Origin: an uncultured Aquimarina sp.
GTDB lineage: Bacteria > Bacteroidota > Bacteroidia > Flavobacteriales > Flavobacteriaceae
DNA: 64,000 nucleotides
Direction of reading: 5' to 3'
NCBI GenBank assembly: GCA_947495425.1
Contig: CANLYR010000017.1
Span: forward strand, 1 to 64,000
The notes beneath the pieces were generated by a model, which saw only the letters and a program-made list of their open reading frames with translations, was not told the DNA's origin and ran no database searches. Shown here piece by piece: positions 8,015 through 17,497 of this stretch (positions are counted from its first letter, which is position 1; the number at the start of each line of letters is the position of its first letter). The position numbers were made by a program, and so were the translations under genes.

Positions 8015-8602
8015 ATGAGAATCATAATTATTGATTACGGAGCAGGAAATATTCAATCCATTAAATTTGCTATCCAAAGACTGGGATACGAAGCCATATT
8101 AAGTAATGATCCAAAGGAGATTAAAGCTGCAGATAAAGTTATATTTCCGGGGGTAGGTGAAGCAAGTAGTGCCATGCGAAAACTGAAAGATTCAGGTTTA
8201 GATACACTAATATCTCAATTAAAACAACCCGTTCTTGGGATCTGCTTAGGGATGCAATTGATGTGTAATCATACTGAAGAAGGAGACACAAAAGGATTAG
8301 GAATATTTGATGTAGATGTAGTTCGATTCAACTCTGGTGTTAAAGTACCTCAAATAGGCTGGAATCAAGTAGAAGCACTAAAAACCGCTTTATTTGATGG
8401 TATAGCTGAAAAAGAACACATTTATCTGGTGCATAGTTATTATGCTCCAATAGTTAAGGAAACTGTTGCTCGTACTATGTACGGAGTTGAATATAGCACC
8501 GCCTTACACAAAGATAATTTTTATGGTACTCAATTTCATCCAGAAAAGAGTAGTGTGGTTGGTGAGAAAATTCTAATGAATTTTCTTAGTATTAAGTATT
8601 GA
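8015..8602 (+). CDS. hisH: Imidazole glycerol phosphate synthase, glutaminase subunit
   Basis: HisH is a class I glutamine amidotransferase. It frees ammonia from glutamine and channels it into HisF. It has 195 residues. The catalytic cysteine lies in GICLGMQLM (about 75-83), and the His/Glu pair in TQFHPEKS (about 177-184). Its last codons (…LSIKY, stop 8600-8602) fall inside the left arm of the inverted repeat of the downstream inserted element, so the exact C-terminus may have been set by that insertion. Confidence 0.95.
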   Translation: MRIIIIDYGAGNIQSIKFAIQRLGYEAILSNDPKEIKAADKVIFPGVGEASSAMRKLKDSGLDTLISQLKQPVLGICLGMQLMCNHTEEGDTKGLGIFDVDVVRFNSGVKVPQIGWNQVEALKTALFDGIAEKEHIYLVHSYYAPIVKETVARTMYGVEYSTALHKDNFYGTQFHPEKSSVVGEKILMNFLSIKY

Positions 8603-9041
8603 GTACAAAGCATTAAGTTTTATTATATCGATAGCTCTTTACTTAAAATTTTACAAAAAAAATGAATAAATATCAAGAATTAAAAATTTGGAATAAAGCG
8701 ATGGATTTAGTGGAGAAGGTGTATTCACTAATGAAAATGCTACCAGATAATGAGAAATTTGGGCTGATATCTCAAATTAAAAGATGTAGTGTTTCCATAC
8801 CATCAAATAGCCGAAGGAGCAGGAAGAAATTCAAATAAAGAGTTTATCCGTTTTTTAAGCATTGCTAATGGTTCAACAACCGAACTTGAAACACAATTAG
8901 TTTTAATTGAAAGACTAAAATTTGCTCCAAAAGAAAAAATAGATACACTATTAAAATCATGTAACGAAATTAAGAGGATGAATTATGCTCTTCAAAGAAG
9001 TGTTGAAAAAACTTAATACTTTGTACTCAATACTAAATACT
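8588..9041 (+). mobile_element. IVS-like element flanked by 32-base inverted repeats
   Basis: The arms are 8588-8619 and 9010-9041. They are reverse complements at 30 of 32 positions, with the core AGTATTGAGTACAAAG identical. Between them is one gene of the four-helix-bundle family first seen in intervening sequences (IVS) of 23S rRNA in Leptospira and Coxiella. Those IVSs share this layout: complementary ends that form a long RNA stem around one such frame. Here the element sits in the hisH-hisA gap. Mobility and RNase III processing are inferred. Confidence 0.6.
8662..9016 (+). pseudogene. Frameshifted four-helix-bundle (IVP/S23-like) protein
   Basis: Reading from ATG 8662 gives the family start (…QELKIWNKAMDLV…, …SQIKRCSVSIPSN). 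The family continuation (IAEGAGRNSNKEFIRFLS…) then appears in another frame. At 8806-8812 the DNA reads AATAGCC where AAT-ATA-GCC is expected, so two bases are missing. The in-frame product would end at about 58 residues instead of about 118. The remainder is otherwise well conserved, so the damage is recent, programmed, or a sequencing error. The family's function is poorly known. Confidence 0.8.
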
Positions 9042-9049
9042 TTTATAAA

Positions 9050-9772
9050 ATGAGAATAATACCAGCAATAGATATCATCGAAGGAAAATGTGTTCGTCTT
9101 TCAAGAGGAGATTATGACACTAAGAAAATATATAATGAAAACCCCTTGGAAGTCGCAAAAGAGTTTGAAGACCATGGGATTCAGTACTTACATCTGGTTG
9201 ATCTCGATGGGGCAAAGTCTAAGCATATTGTAAATCATAACGTTTTAGAACAAATAGCCACGAAAACAAATTTAAAAATTGATTTTGGAGGAGGACTAAA
9301 AACAGATAAAGATCTCAACATAGCTTTTGAGTGTGGTGCAGATCAGATTACAGGAGGTAGTATCGCAGTAAAAGATCAGGAAACCTTTAAATCTTGGTTG
9401 CATAAATATGGTGCTGATAAAATTATCTTAGGTGCAGATGCTAATAATGAAAAGATAGCAGTAAACGGGTGGCAAGAAGAAAGTGAAGAAGAGTTGATCC
9501 CTTTTATACAAGAGTATCAAAAAGAAGGTGTCACTTATGTTATCTGTACAGATATCAGTAAAGATGGTATGTTACAAGGACCATCTTTTGAATTGTATAA
9601 AAAAATTCTAAAAGAAACTAATAACTTAAAGCTAATTGCATCCGGAGGGATTTCAACATTTGATGAACTACCAATGTTAGCAGATATTGGGTGTGAAGGG
9701 ACTATCATTGGGAAAGCTATTTATGAGCATCGAATTAGCTTAAAACAATTAGAAAACTATATCCTTTCCTGA
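9050..9772 (+). CDS. hisA: Phosphoribosyl-formimino-AICAR ribotide isomerase
   Basis: HisA is a TIM barrel that performs the Amadori rearrangement of ProFAR to PRFAR. It has 240 residues. It starts [17 protein letters not shown] with the first catalytic Asp (about 8), has the two phosphate loops typical of half-barrel duplication (FGGGL about 83; ASGGIST about 200), and a second catalytic Asp in [11 protein letters not shown] (about 166-176). It begins eight bases after the IVS-like element. Confidence 0.95.
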   Translation: MRIIPAIDIIEGKCVRLSRGDYDTKKIYNENPLEVAKEFEDHGIQYLHLVDLDGAKSKHIVNHNVLEQIATKTNLKIDFGGGLKTDKDLNIAFECGADQITGGSIAVKDQETFKSWLHKYGADKIILGADANNEKIAVNGWQEESEEELIPFIQEYQKEGVTYVICTDISKDGMLQGPSFELYKKILKETNNLKLIASGGISTFDELPMLADIGCEGTIIGKAIYEHRISLKQLENYILS

Positions 9773-9838
9773 TCAAATGTAACCTATAATGTATACAAGT
9801 TTTTTTAAAGAAATTAATATGAAAATTGATAATAAACA

Positions 9839-10594
9839 ATGTTGACAAAGAGAATCATTCCATGTTTGGACATTAAAAACGGAAGAACCGTAAAAGGTGT
9901 CAATTTTGTTGATCTTCGTGATGCCGGGGATCCTGTAGCGCTAGCTGATATATATTCTAAAGCAGGCGCAGATGAATTAGTGTTCTTAGACATCTCAGCT
10001 ACTGAAGAGCGACGTAAAACATTGTCAAACTTAGTACTCAGCGTAGCAGAAAAAGTAAACATTCCTTTTACAGTAGGAGGAGGGATTTCTTCTATCGAAG
10101 ATGTTGATGTACTATTGCAAAATGGGGCAGATAAAGTGTCTGTAAATTCTTCTGCTGTGAAGAATCCTCAATTAATCAATGATTTAGCTGCCAAATTTGG
10201 AAGTCAATGCATTACTGTCGCCATCGATGCAAAACAAATTGGCGGGGAGTGGATAGTACACCTAGTTGGTGGTAAAGTCCCTACAGCATTAAATTTATTT
10301 GAATGGGCAAGCGAAGTCGAAAAGCGGGGAGCAGGTGAAATTCTCTTTACTTCTATGGATCATGATGGGACCAAAGAAGGATTCGCAAACACAGCGTTGG
10401 CAAGACTGTCACAAGATCTCAATATTCCAATTATTGCTTCTGGCGGAGCAGGAAATATTAAACATTTTGTAGATACTTTTAAAGAAGGTAAAGCTGATGC
10501 GGCACTAGCGGCTAGTGTTTTCCATTTTAAAGAAATAGAAATTAAGGATTTAAAAGAACAATTACAGGATCATGATATTCCTGTACGATTATAA
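9839..10594 (+). CDS. hisF: Imidazole glycerol phosphate synthase, cyclase subunit
   Basis: HisF joins ammonia from HisH with PRFAR to give imidazole glycerol phosphate and AICAR. It has 251 residues and a TIM barrel beginning [20 protein letters not shown], with the catalytic Asp near 11. Other motifs are VGGGISS (about 81), VAIDAKQ with the second catalytic Asp (about 130) and ASGGAGN (about 200). It follows hisA after a 66-base gap without a clear repeat. Confidence 0.95.
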   Translation: MLTKRIIPCLDIKNGRTVKGVNFVDLRDAGDPVALADIYSKAGADELVFLDISATEERRKTLSNLVLSVAEKVNIPFTVGGGISSIEDVDVLLQNGADKVSVNSSAVKNPQLINDLAAKFGSQCITVAIDAKQIGGEWIVHLVGGKVPTALNLFEWASEVEKRGAGEILFTSMDHDGTKEGFANTALARLSQDLNIPIIASGGAGNIKHFVDTFKEGKADAALAASVFHFKEIEIKDLKEQLQDHDIPVRL

Positions 10595-10609
10595 ATAATT
10601 AAAAAGAAT

Positions 10610-10640
10610 CTTTGATAAACTCAGGCTGAGCTTATCGAAG
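10610..10640. repeat. 15-base-arm palindrome in the hisF-hisIE gap
   Basis: CTTTGATAAACTCAG (10610-10624), a single G, then CTGAGCTTATCGAAG (10626-10640) form arms that match at 13 of 15 positions, with G·U pairs at the other two. It resembles the widespread Bacteroidota 'TTCGACAAGCTCAG' dispersed repeat (from memory, not searched). There is no T-run. Confidence 0.55.
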
Positions 10641-10659
10641 TGATTTTATAAAAATACTT

Positions 10660-11256
10660 ATGAAAATAGACTTCAATAAAAATAACGATGGGCTTGTTCC
10701 AGCTATTATCCAGGATGCCTCAACAAAGAATGTACTGATGCTTGGATACATGAATAATGAAGCATATCAAAAAACTTTAGACACCAAAAAAGTAACTTTT
10801 TTCAGCCGCTCAAAACAAAGATTGTGGACAAAAGGAGAAGAGAGTGGTAACATTTTGAATCTTGTTGACATTAATATAGACTGTGATCAAGACACATTAT
10901 TGATTACAGTAAACCCGGTGGGCCCAACATGTCATAAAGGTTCTGATACATGTTGGGATCATAAGAATGAGCAATCATATGGTTTTTTGTCTGAATTAGA
11001 AACTGTTATCCAGAATCGAAGAGATAATCAAAATGATGAAAAATCCTATGTTGCATCATTATTCAGAAAAGGAATCAATAAGATAGCTCAAAAGGTTGGA
11101 GAAGAAGCCGTAGAAGTTATTATAGAAGCCAAAGATAATAACGAAGAATTATTTCTAAACGAAAGTGCAGATCTTCTTTTTCATTATCTGATTTTGTTAC
11201 AGACCAAAGGGTATACCTTACATGATATTGTAAACACATTAAAATTAAGAAAATAG
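10660..11256 (+). CDS. hisI: Phosphoribosyl-AMP cyclohydrolase / phosphoribosyl-ATP pyrophosphatase
   Basis: This bifunctional HisIE has 198 residues. The N-terminal HisI domain (about 1-110) opens the purine ring of PR-AMP and shows VLMLGYMN, FFSRSKQRLWTKGE, and the metal Asp/Cys set DCDQD…CHKG…CW. The C-terminal HisE domain (about 115-198) is an all-helical pyrophosphatase with KVGEEAVEVIIEAKD. It performs steps two and three and closes the operon. No strong terminator is visible before the next gene. Confidence 0.95.
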   Translation: MKIDFNKNNDGLVPAIIQDASTKNVLMLGYMNNEAYQKTLDTKKVTFFSRSKQRLWTKGEESGNILNLVDINIDCDQDTLLITVNPVGPTCHKGSDTCWDHKNEQSYGFLSELETVIQNRRDNQNDEKSYVASLFRKGINKIAQKVGEEAVEVIIEAKDNNEELFLNESADLLFHYLILLQTKGYTLHDIVNTLKLRK

Positions 11257-11326
11257 TGCGATTTCTTAATTTGTACTAGTATGAGTTAAAACCATATTTT
11301 TAGTACTGTGTTTTGATAAAATTTTA

Positions 11327-11334
11327 TATTTTCG
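11327..11334 (+). promoter_or_regulatory. Promoter -7 core for the T9SS cassette
   Basis: TATTTTCG fits TAnnTTCG. It lies 21 bases before the TTG start at 11356. A TTTG at 11312-11315 is too close to be a good -33 element, so the -33 is weak. Confidence 0.4.
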
Positions 11335-11355
11335 CCTACTTAAAACCAATAAATT

Positions 11356-14163
11356 TTGAAAACAAAAGGAAATTTGCTAGGGTTTATGGGAGGACACCTA
11401 GCTATTGTACTTATTGTATTCTCAGCCACTTTCCAGTCATATTCGCAGTGTAGTATTGCTCCAATCACTATTGAAGTATGTGATATGGAGACTGTTGATT
11501 TTGATTCTGATACAACTCCAGATGGAATTATAAACCTTTATACAGAGACAGGTGTTACTATAGAGCCTGGTGATGCTTGGGAGTCTACAGGAACTGAGCC
11601 AGCTTCATTCGCTTTGGATCCGTTAAGCGGAGATTTACGCTTGTGGAAACTTAGAAATGCATCGGATCAATATTTTTTTACTTTAAGAAATAGTTCATGC
11701 CCTTCTGGGGAACGAACAGTTGTAAACCTTCTTTTAGGTCCTTATGCAGGTGTTCCGGCTACAACAGGTTTTTTCCCGGTTTGTGATGAAAATGACGATT
11801 GTATTCCTGGTATAGAGGTTGATTTGGATTTGTTTGAAACTCTAGAGTCGAGACGTGGTGAAGCTTTGCCACATCTTAATGGTGTGTGGCAATATACAGG
11901 AAGTTTACCTGCTACCCAATACACTCTTGATGGATCTAATTTTGGGGCCACTATAGAGGATAATGGTGGATTTCCGATTGATAGTGAGGATTTTACCTTT
12001 ACATATACAGTAGGAGGGATAGGTACATGTGTTACAGAGGTTGTTGATGTGAAAATCACTATAGTACGTCCAGTATTTGCAGGGTTTGCTTCACAGCATA
12101 ATATTTGTGATAGTGATATTAGTACTGTTTGGGATAGAGTAATAGATTTAAGAGATAATGAATACCTTAATCAGGAAGATGATGGTGGTGAATGGGAGGT
12201 TGATAATGATCAGATTACTAATCCAACTGATTCGCAGATTAATATAAAAGAAGTGTATGATGCCTTTGTTGCATCTCCTACATACAGTCCTGGGTATGGC
12301 TGTATAGACTTTACATATTCCTATATTGTAAGAACGCGATCGCCAATTTGTTTTGATTCTAAAGCTACTGTAGTTTTTAGAATTTTTGAAGAATTGAAAC
12401 CTTTTTCACAAAAAAACCCACCAGAAGAAATTTGCCCGGCAACAGATGCTAGGTCACAACTAGATTTATTTGATTTAATACAATTTCAGCCTGGATTTGA
12501 ATATATTGATGGTCTAGAAGATGAAGATTTTGTACGTTGGACTATAGAGAACAGACCTACAGGTGCAACTGATCTAAGTCTCCAAGATAATGTTGATAAT
12601 GGATTGCCAACTCAAAAGCATAGAGGAACAATTAATCTTAATGAAGCTATTCCTGGTCGGTATGAATTTAGATATACTGTGACCCCAGATACGTTATGTA
12701 CCTCTTTTGGAAATGAAATATTGTATGGAGGTGATGTGTGTAATCCTATAATTAGAGCATTTAACCCTTGCTCTATTCTTTCTACACCTGTAATACTTGA
12801 TATTTTACAATTTGACTATGCAGGAGAGAATACATCTGGTTTAAATTTTTGCGAGACAGATAGTGGTGGTCAGGTAAGTTTGAGAAGTTTACTTACAGAT
12901 AATGGTAGTCCTATAGAAAATGGCACGTGGACCGATAATAATGGGGGAGTAGGTGTAAATAATATTTTTGATTTTCCAAATAATATTAATCCTTCCCAGG
13001 ATTTTTCATTTACACACACAACAATAAATGCATCGGGTTGTCCGGATATTGCAACTTTAGAATTTACAGTGTTTAAAGAACCATATGCGGGAGAAGATGC
13101 TACTTTACGAATATGTACTAATGATTTGAAAGTTAATCTTTTTAATATTTTGGGAGGAACTCCCGATCAGACAGGTACTTGGTTTGGTCCTTTTGGTTAT
13201 GTTTCTTCTGGTTATGTAGCAGAATTTGACCCTGAAGATGACACACTACCAATTCTAGGCCCTGGGCCTTATGTATATACGGTACCCGGTAATTTAGGCT
13301 GTGCAACTTCAAGTCAGGCAACAGTAAACGTTATTATTGTTGATCCTGTAGAAATAGGAGAAGATATTAATGTGTCATTTTGTAAAAGAGATGGTTTGGT
13401 TAACCTATTTTCTCTTTTAGATCGCAATACCGTGAGGTCAGGAACCTTTGTTGACCCTATAGATACAGGAGCTTTATCTCCAGAAGGAATTGTGGAGTTC
13501 GAGAATCTAGAGAATGGAGACTATGTTTTTGAATATACTATAGGTAATCAAGCTCCCTGCAATATATCTTCGTTGAGTATTAATCTTCAATTGATAGATT
13601 TGCCTATTCCTAATGTTCCAACTCAGGAATTTTGTATTCTAGATGCTAAAAGACTAGAAGATATAGTAGTAGATGATGTGTCGAATTTTAATTGGTATCC
13701 TACCTTAGAAAGTGAAGATCCTATTATAGATAATCCACTGCTTCTTGATGGTCAGATATATTACATCGCTAGTATGGATATAGATGGCTGTGAGTCTACA
13801 AGATTAGAAGTCTTGATGAATGTACTTAATACTGGCGAGAAATTCTCAAATGGAGATGTATGTACATTAGACTTTCAAGATGGAGTTTCACCAAATGGTG
13901 ATAATCAAAATGATACTTTTGATTTACTAGTAGATGAAGGTTACAATATTCCCGAAGCATTTCCAGATTTTGATTTAAAAATATATAATCGCTACGGCAG
14001 CCTAGTTTATGAAGGTAATGCAGATACCGAAGAGTTTCGAGGTACAAGTAATACATCAGTACGGTTAGGAGATGATCTCCCATCAGGGACATACTTCTAC
14101 ATTTTTTCTCCAAATTTCAAGAATAACCAACCCATACAAGGAAGTTTTTACCTAAGCAGATAA
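11356..14163 (+). CDS. Large secreted protein with T9SS type B sorting domain
   Basis: The protein has 935 residues. The N-terminal signal peptide ends near SYSQC. The body consists of repeated cysteine-containing modules of roughly 90-150 residues, each opening with CD or CE and containing GTW/GVW-type motifs, typical of flavobacterial adhesins. The last 100 residues (from about 837) are the gliding-motility-associated, type B domain: DGVSPNGDNQNDTFDL, KIYNRYGSLVYEG, LPSGTYFYIF. It is exported by the type IX system to the surface. The start is TTG 11356; an in-frame ATG at 11386 is possible. It is followed by PorP/SprF and OmpA genes. Confidence 0.85.
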   Translation: MKTKGNLLGFMGGHLAIVLIVFSATFQSYSQCSIAPITIEVCDMETVDFDSDTTPDGIINLYTETGVTIEPGDAWESTGTEPASFALDPLSGDLRLWKLRNASDQYFFTLRNSSCPSGERTVVNLLLGPYAGVPATTGFFPVCDENDDCIPGIEVDLDLFETLESRRGEALPHLNGVWQYTGSLPATQYTLDGSNFGATIEDNGGFPIDSEDFTFTYTVGGIGTCVTEVVDVKITIVRPVFAGFASQHNICDSDISTVWDRVIDLRDNEYLNQEDDGGEWEVDNDQITNPTDSQINIKEVYDAFVASPTYSPGYGCIDFTYSYIVRTRSPICFDSKATVVFRIFEELKPFSQKNPPEEICPATDARSQLDLFDLIQFQPGFEYIDGLEDEDFVRWTIENRPTGATDLSLQDNVDNGLPTQKHRGTINLNEAIPGRYEFRYTVTPDTLCTSFGNEILYGGDVCNPIIRAFNPCSILSTPVILDILQFDYAGENTSGLNFCETDSGGQVSLRSLLTDNGSPIENGTWTDNNGGVGVNNIFDFPNNINPSQDFSFTHTTINASGCPDIATLEFTVFKEPYAGEDATLRICTNDLKVNLFNILGGTPDQTGTWFGPFGYVSSGYVAEFDPEDDTLPILGPGPYVYTVPGNLGCATSSQATVNVIIVDPVEIGEDINVSFCKRDGLVNLFSLLDRNTVRSGTFVDPIDTGALSPEGIVEFENLENGDYVFEYTIGNQAPCNISSLSINLQLIDLPIPNVPTQEFCILDAKRLEDIVVDDVSNFNWYPTLESEDPIIDNPLLLDGQIYYIASMDIDGCESTRLEVLMNVLNTGEKFSNGDVCTLDFQDGVSPNGDNQNDTFDLLVDEGYNIPEAFPDFDLKIYNRYGSLVYEGNADTEEFRGTSNTSVRLGDDLPSGTYFYIFSPNFKNNQPIQGSFYLSR

Positions 14164-14247
14164 AATCATTAAATAAGCCATCATTATTAGAATATATTGT
14201 TAGTAAAACAAAAAGGCAGTGAGCATATCTGGTTAACACAAAAATAA

Positions 14248-15174
14248 ATGAAATATATAAAATTTAAAATAATAGGCGCTTTTGTACTAGTTTTCTGCTC
14301 GGTGGTTCAAGCACAGCAAGAACCGCAGTATTCACAATACATGTATAATATGAGTACTGTTAATCCTGCGTATGTAACCAATCAAAGTGGGCTAATTTCT
14401 ACAGGGCTTTTATATAGAAGACAATGGACTGGTGTCGAGGGAGCTCCACAAACGGCTAACGTTTTTGGTAACATTCCTATAAATCAAAATATCGAATTAA
14501 GTGTTAATTATGTGAATGATAGGATTGGAGATGCTATCCCGGTAAATAATAATTATGTAAATGTCGATTTTGCGTATATCACAAGGATATCAGATCAGAC
14601 TCGATTATCATATGGATTAAAGGCAGGTATCAATAATTTTAAAATTGATCCTTCAGACTCTGATGTTTTTACTGATCCGGCATTTGCTGATAACACGTCT
14701 ACAACACAATTAAATATTGGAGCAGGCGTCTATATGTTTACCGGTAATTTTTATGCGGGTATATCTTCTCCAAACCTTTTACCCAATGATATTGATGTTA
14801 ATGACATTGGAGTTTCTGAAACAAAAACACACATATATGGTATCGCAGGTTATGTTTTTGATTTTGTCGATGAAGTACGCTTAAAACCATCTACTGTCAT
14901 TAAGCAAGTTATTGATTCTCCCTTAACCTTTGATTTATCACTGAATGCCTTGTTTTATGACAAGTTCGAGTTAGGAGTTTCATATCGATATACAGACGCT
15001 TTTATTGCATTGACAGGTTTTAATATTACAAGAAACCTAAAAATCGGATATGCTTATGATTTTAGCGTAAGCGATCTAAGTGGTTATAATAATGGAAGTC
15101 ACGAAATTGTACTGTTGTATAATTTTGATCTTCTAAATTTCAGCAAAACATATTCCTCTCCAAGATTTTTCTAG
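14248..15174 (+). CDS. PorP/SprF family outer membrane protein
   Basis: The protein has 308 residues with a signal peptide ending at VQAQ. The family start QQEPQYSQYMYNMSTVNPAY follows, then alternating beta strands, as expected for an outer membrane barrel. SprF and its relatives act with a partner surface protein during T9SS export, as in Flavobacterium gliding. Its position directly after a type B cargo gene suggests it serves that protein. It is separated from the OmpA gene by three bases, so the two are co-transcribed. Confidence 0.88.
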   Translation: MKYIKFKIIGAFVLVFCSVVQAQQEPQYSQYMYNMSTVNPAYVTNQSGLISTGLLYRRQWTGVEGAPQTANVFGNIPINQNIELSVNYVNDRIGDAIPVNNNYVNVDFAYITRISDQTRLSYGLKAGINNFKIDPSDSDVFTDPAFADNTSTTQLNIGAGVYMFTGNFYAGISSPNLLPNDIDVNDIGVSETKTHIYGIAGYVFDFVDEVRLKPSTVIKQVIDSPLTFDLSLNALFYDKFELGVSYRYTDAFIALTGFNITRNLKIGYAYDFSVSDLSGYNNGSHEIVLLYNFDLLNFSKTYSSPRFF

Positions 15175-15177
15175 ATT

Positions 15178-17271
15178 ATGAAGGTAAAAATACTACTGAT
15201 ACTAACCGTGTTGATAAGTCAACTAGCTATTTCTCAAAAGAGAAGCAGAGCAGACCGTTTTTTTGAAAAAGGTGATTATATAAACGCAGCACTTCAATAT
15301 GAAGAAGAGTTAAATCTTGAAGGATATTCAAAGCATATTTTAAAAAATATTGCTACTTCCTATTATAACACGTTTCAATTCAGACAAGCCTACCGATATT
15401 TGAAAATATTAATATCAGGAAAGTTTTACGAAAGAGATAAAACGTATGATAACCACTATAATTTTATGATGTATCAAGTGCTTGCTGCTATAGGGGAGTA
15501 TGATAAATCAGTTAAGTATCTAGCACTATATAAATCAAAAGAAGAAGTCTCTGAGCGTTTTAATACATCTGAAGCAATTTCTACTATCGAAAATTTTAAA
15601 CTAAAAGACGACGACTATACAATAGGGAGCGCCAATTTTAATTCTAAAGCTTCAGAATTTGGAGCAGTAAAAAAAGATAATTCAGTTTATTTTACGACAG
15701 ATAGACGCCCATACAAGCTTTTAAATAAAAGCTATAAATGGACACACCGACCATTTCTAGATATCTACAAAGTTAGTGTAGATCATGATAATAACCCTAT
15801 TTCAGATATAGCATCTATTTCTAATGAAATTAACTCAAAACTTCATGAAGGGAATTTTTGTTTTACAGAAGACGGTAATACCATGTATTTGTCTAGAAGT
15901 AACTCAGAAAAAGGGAAGAATAAATTTGATTCTATACATAAAAACCAAATTAATTTATACAAAACCGTAAAAATTGATAGCAATTGGACAAAACCTGAAC
16001 GATTATGGTTTAATGATGTGAATTATTCTATTGAGCATCCATCATTAAGTGTTGATGGGAAAAAGTTGTACTTTAGTTCAAATATGCCCGGAGGCTATGG
16101 TGATTTTGATATATATTATGTAGATATACATCTTGATGGATCATACGGGAACCCGGTTAATGTTGGACCAATTATTAATACAGTGCATAGAGAGCAGTTT
16201 CCTTTTGTATCGAAAGAGGGGCATATATTCTTTTCATCTAATGGGCATTTAGGGCTCGGTATGATGGATATTTTTGTGTCAGAATTAAAAGATGAAAGCT
16301 TTTCTAAACCTATTAATTTGGGAGCACCTATTAATTCTCGATTCGATGATTTTTCAATGGCATATTATAATGAAACTGATGGTTTTTTTGCGTCAAATCG
16401 AAAAAAAATAGGAGATGATATCTATACATTTTCTCAGATTGGTGATATTTTTCCTCGTGAATATCGTGCGCGTTTTGAAGTTAAGGATTTTGCAACAGAT
16501 AGTTATATCGCAAATTCTGATGTAGTTCTGTATGATAACGATAATACAACGATTTATGAAAGTCAATTAGATACTATAGCTGCCTTTGATCTCAAGGTAT
16601 TTCCCGGGAAATACAACTTCAAAGCAGCAGCTCAAGGCTATAGAACAAGGACTAAACCTTTGGTGGTCAAAGAAAAAAAAGAAGAAATCTATATAATTTA
16701 CTTAGATAGAGCGTATAAGGATAAAGAAAACATTGTCTCTTCAGAAGATTCTAGAAATAAGAATAAGGTAAAAGATAGTTTAACTATCAGAGAGGAAGTA
16801 AACATCACCAATATTAGTACTGAAACAACTAAAGAAGAAATTACCAAACCCAAACTGAGGGAAACACTACTTACCGATAAAGACGGTCCGCCAGTTGTCG
16901 AAAAGAACGGGAAACTTTATTTTCAAATGCCTCCAATCTATTTTGACTACGATAAATGGAATATTAGGGCTGATTCTAAAAAAGTGCTTGACGAATTGGC
17001 AGTAAAATTAGAAAAATACAAGACAGTATACATTACGATAAGTTCTCACACAGATAGTAGAGGGACAGATTCTTATAATCAGGTTTTATCAGAGCGAAGA
17101 GCAGAATCTACACGTAATTATCTTGCTTTGATAGGATATGTAAACGCTAGAAGAATGAAATTTATTGGTTTTGGAGAGTCACAACCTCTTATAGATTGTG
17201 GTAATAAAATATGTACTGACGAAGAACATCAAACGAATAGAAGAAGTGAATTTGAGATTGTGAAGTATTAG
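15178..17271 (+). CDS. OmpA-family protein with TPR, PD40 propeller and regulatory-like domain
   Basis: The protein has 697 residues. In order: a signal peptide (to about 20), a TPR-like region (about 23-120), PD40/WD40-like beta-propeller repeats (about 150-420; GGYGDFDIYY, GLGMMDIFVS), a carboxypeptidase-regulatory-like beta sandwich (about 425-515), a charged linker, and a C-terminal OmpA peptidoglycan-binding domain (about 580-697; ISSHTDSRGTD, NRRSEF). This order is shared by the PorE-like and SprF-linked OmpA proteins of Bacteroidota. It probably anchors the cassette's surface complex to peptidoglycan. Confidence 0.88.
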   Translation: MKVKILLILTVLISQLAISQKRSRADRFFEKGDYINAALQYEEELNLEGYSKHILKNIATSYYNTFQFRQAYRYLKILISGKFYERDKTYDNHYNFMMYQVLAAIGEYDKSVKYLALYKSKEEVSERFNTSEAISTIENFKLKDDDYTIGSANFNSKASEFGAVKKDNSVYFTTDRRPYKLLNKSYKWTHRPFLDIYKVSVDHDNNPISDIASISNEINSKLHEGNFCFTEDGNTMYLSRSNSEKGKNKFDSIHKNQINLYKTVKIDSNWTKPERLWFNDVNYSIEHPSLSVDGKKLYFSSNMPGGYGDFDIYYVDIHLDGSYGNPVNVGPIINTVHREQFPFVSKEGHIFFSSNGHLGLGMMDIFVSELKDESFSKPINLGAPINSRFDDFSMAYYNETDGFFASNRKKIGDDIYTFSQIGDIFPREYRARFEVKDFATDSYIANSDVVLYDNDNTTIYESQLDTIAAFDLKVFPGKYNFKAAAQGYRTRTKPLVVKEKKEEIYIIYLDRAYKDKENIVSSEDSRNKNKVKDSLTIREEVNITNISTETTKEEITKPKLRETLLTDKDGPPVVEKNGKLYFQMPPIYFDYDKWNIRADSKKVLDELAVKLEKYKTVYITISSHTDSRGTDSYNQVLSERRAESTRNYLALIGYVNARRMKFIGFGESQPLIDCGNKICTDEEHQTNRRSEFEIVKY

Positions 17272-17349
17272 AAATAGTATTTACATATAGTGAATTTTAC
17301 TCACGAATACTACATTCTCTGCAAGCTATATAACTCAATTCCTTAATAG

Positions 17350-17380
17350 TTGTTTTCTAAGGATTTAAATTGTACTTTTG
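17350..17380 (+). promoter_or_regulatory. Promoter of rpsA
   Basis: TTG (17350-17352), 20 bases, then TACTTTTG (17373-17380) give a near-ideal Bacteroidota promoter. It implies a leader of about 110 bases before the ATG at 17498. That leaves room for autogenous control of S1 synthesis, which the sequence alone does not prove. A second TTTTCG-type core near 17450 is weaker. Confidence 0.6.
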
Positions 17381-17497
17381 CACTCCTTTTTAGCGAGTAA
17401 GAGAGTAAGGAAAGGATATCATAATTTATTTTTAACGCTTTTGTATAATTTTCGCCTTGATTCTCAGAAATATACAAAATACAAATTTTAATCTTCA

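Noticed and set aside
17431-17440. TTTAACGCTT before rpsA resembles the TG(A/T)AACG(C/T)TT operator element
   Set aside because: It is a single copy with a mismatch at the second base and lies within about 10 bases of a promoter-like core rather than 29, so it lacks the array geometry.
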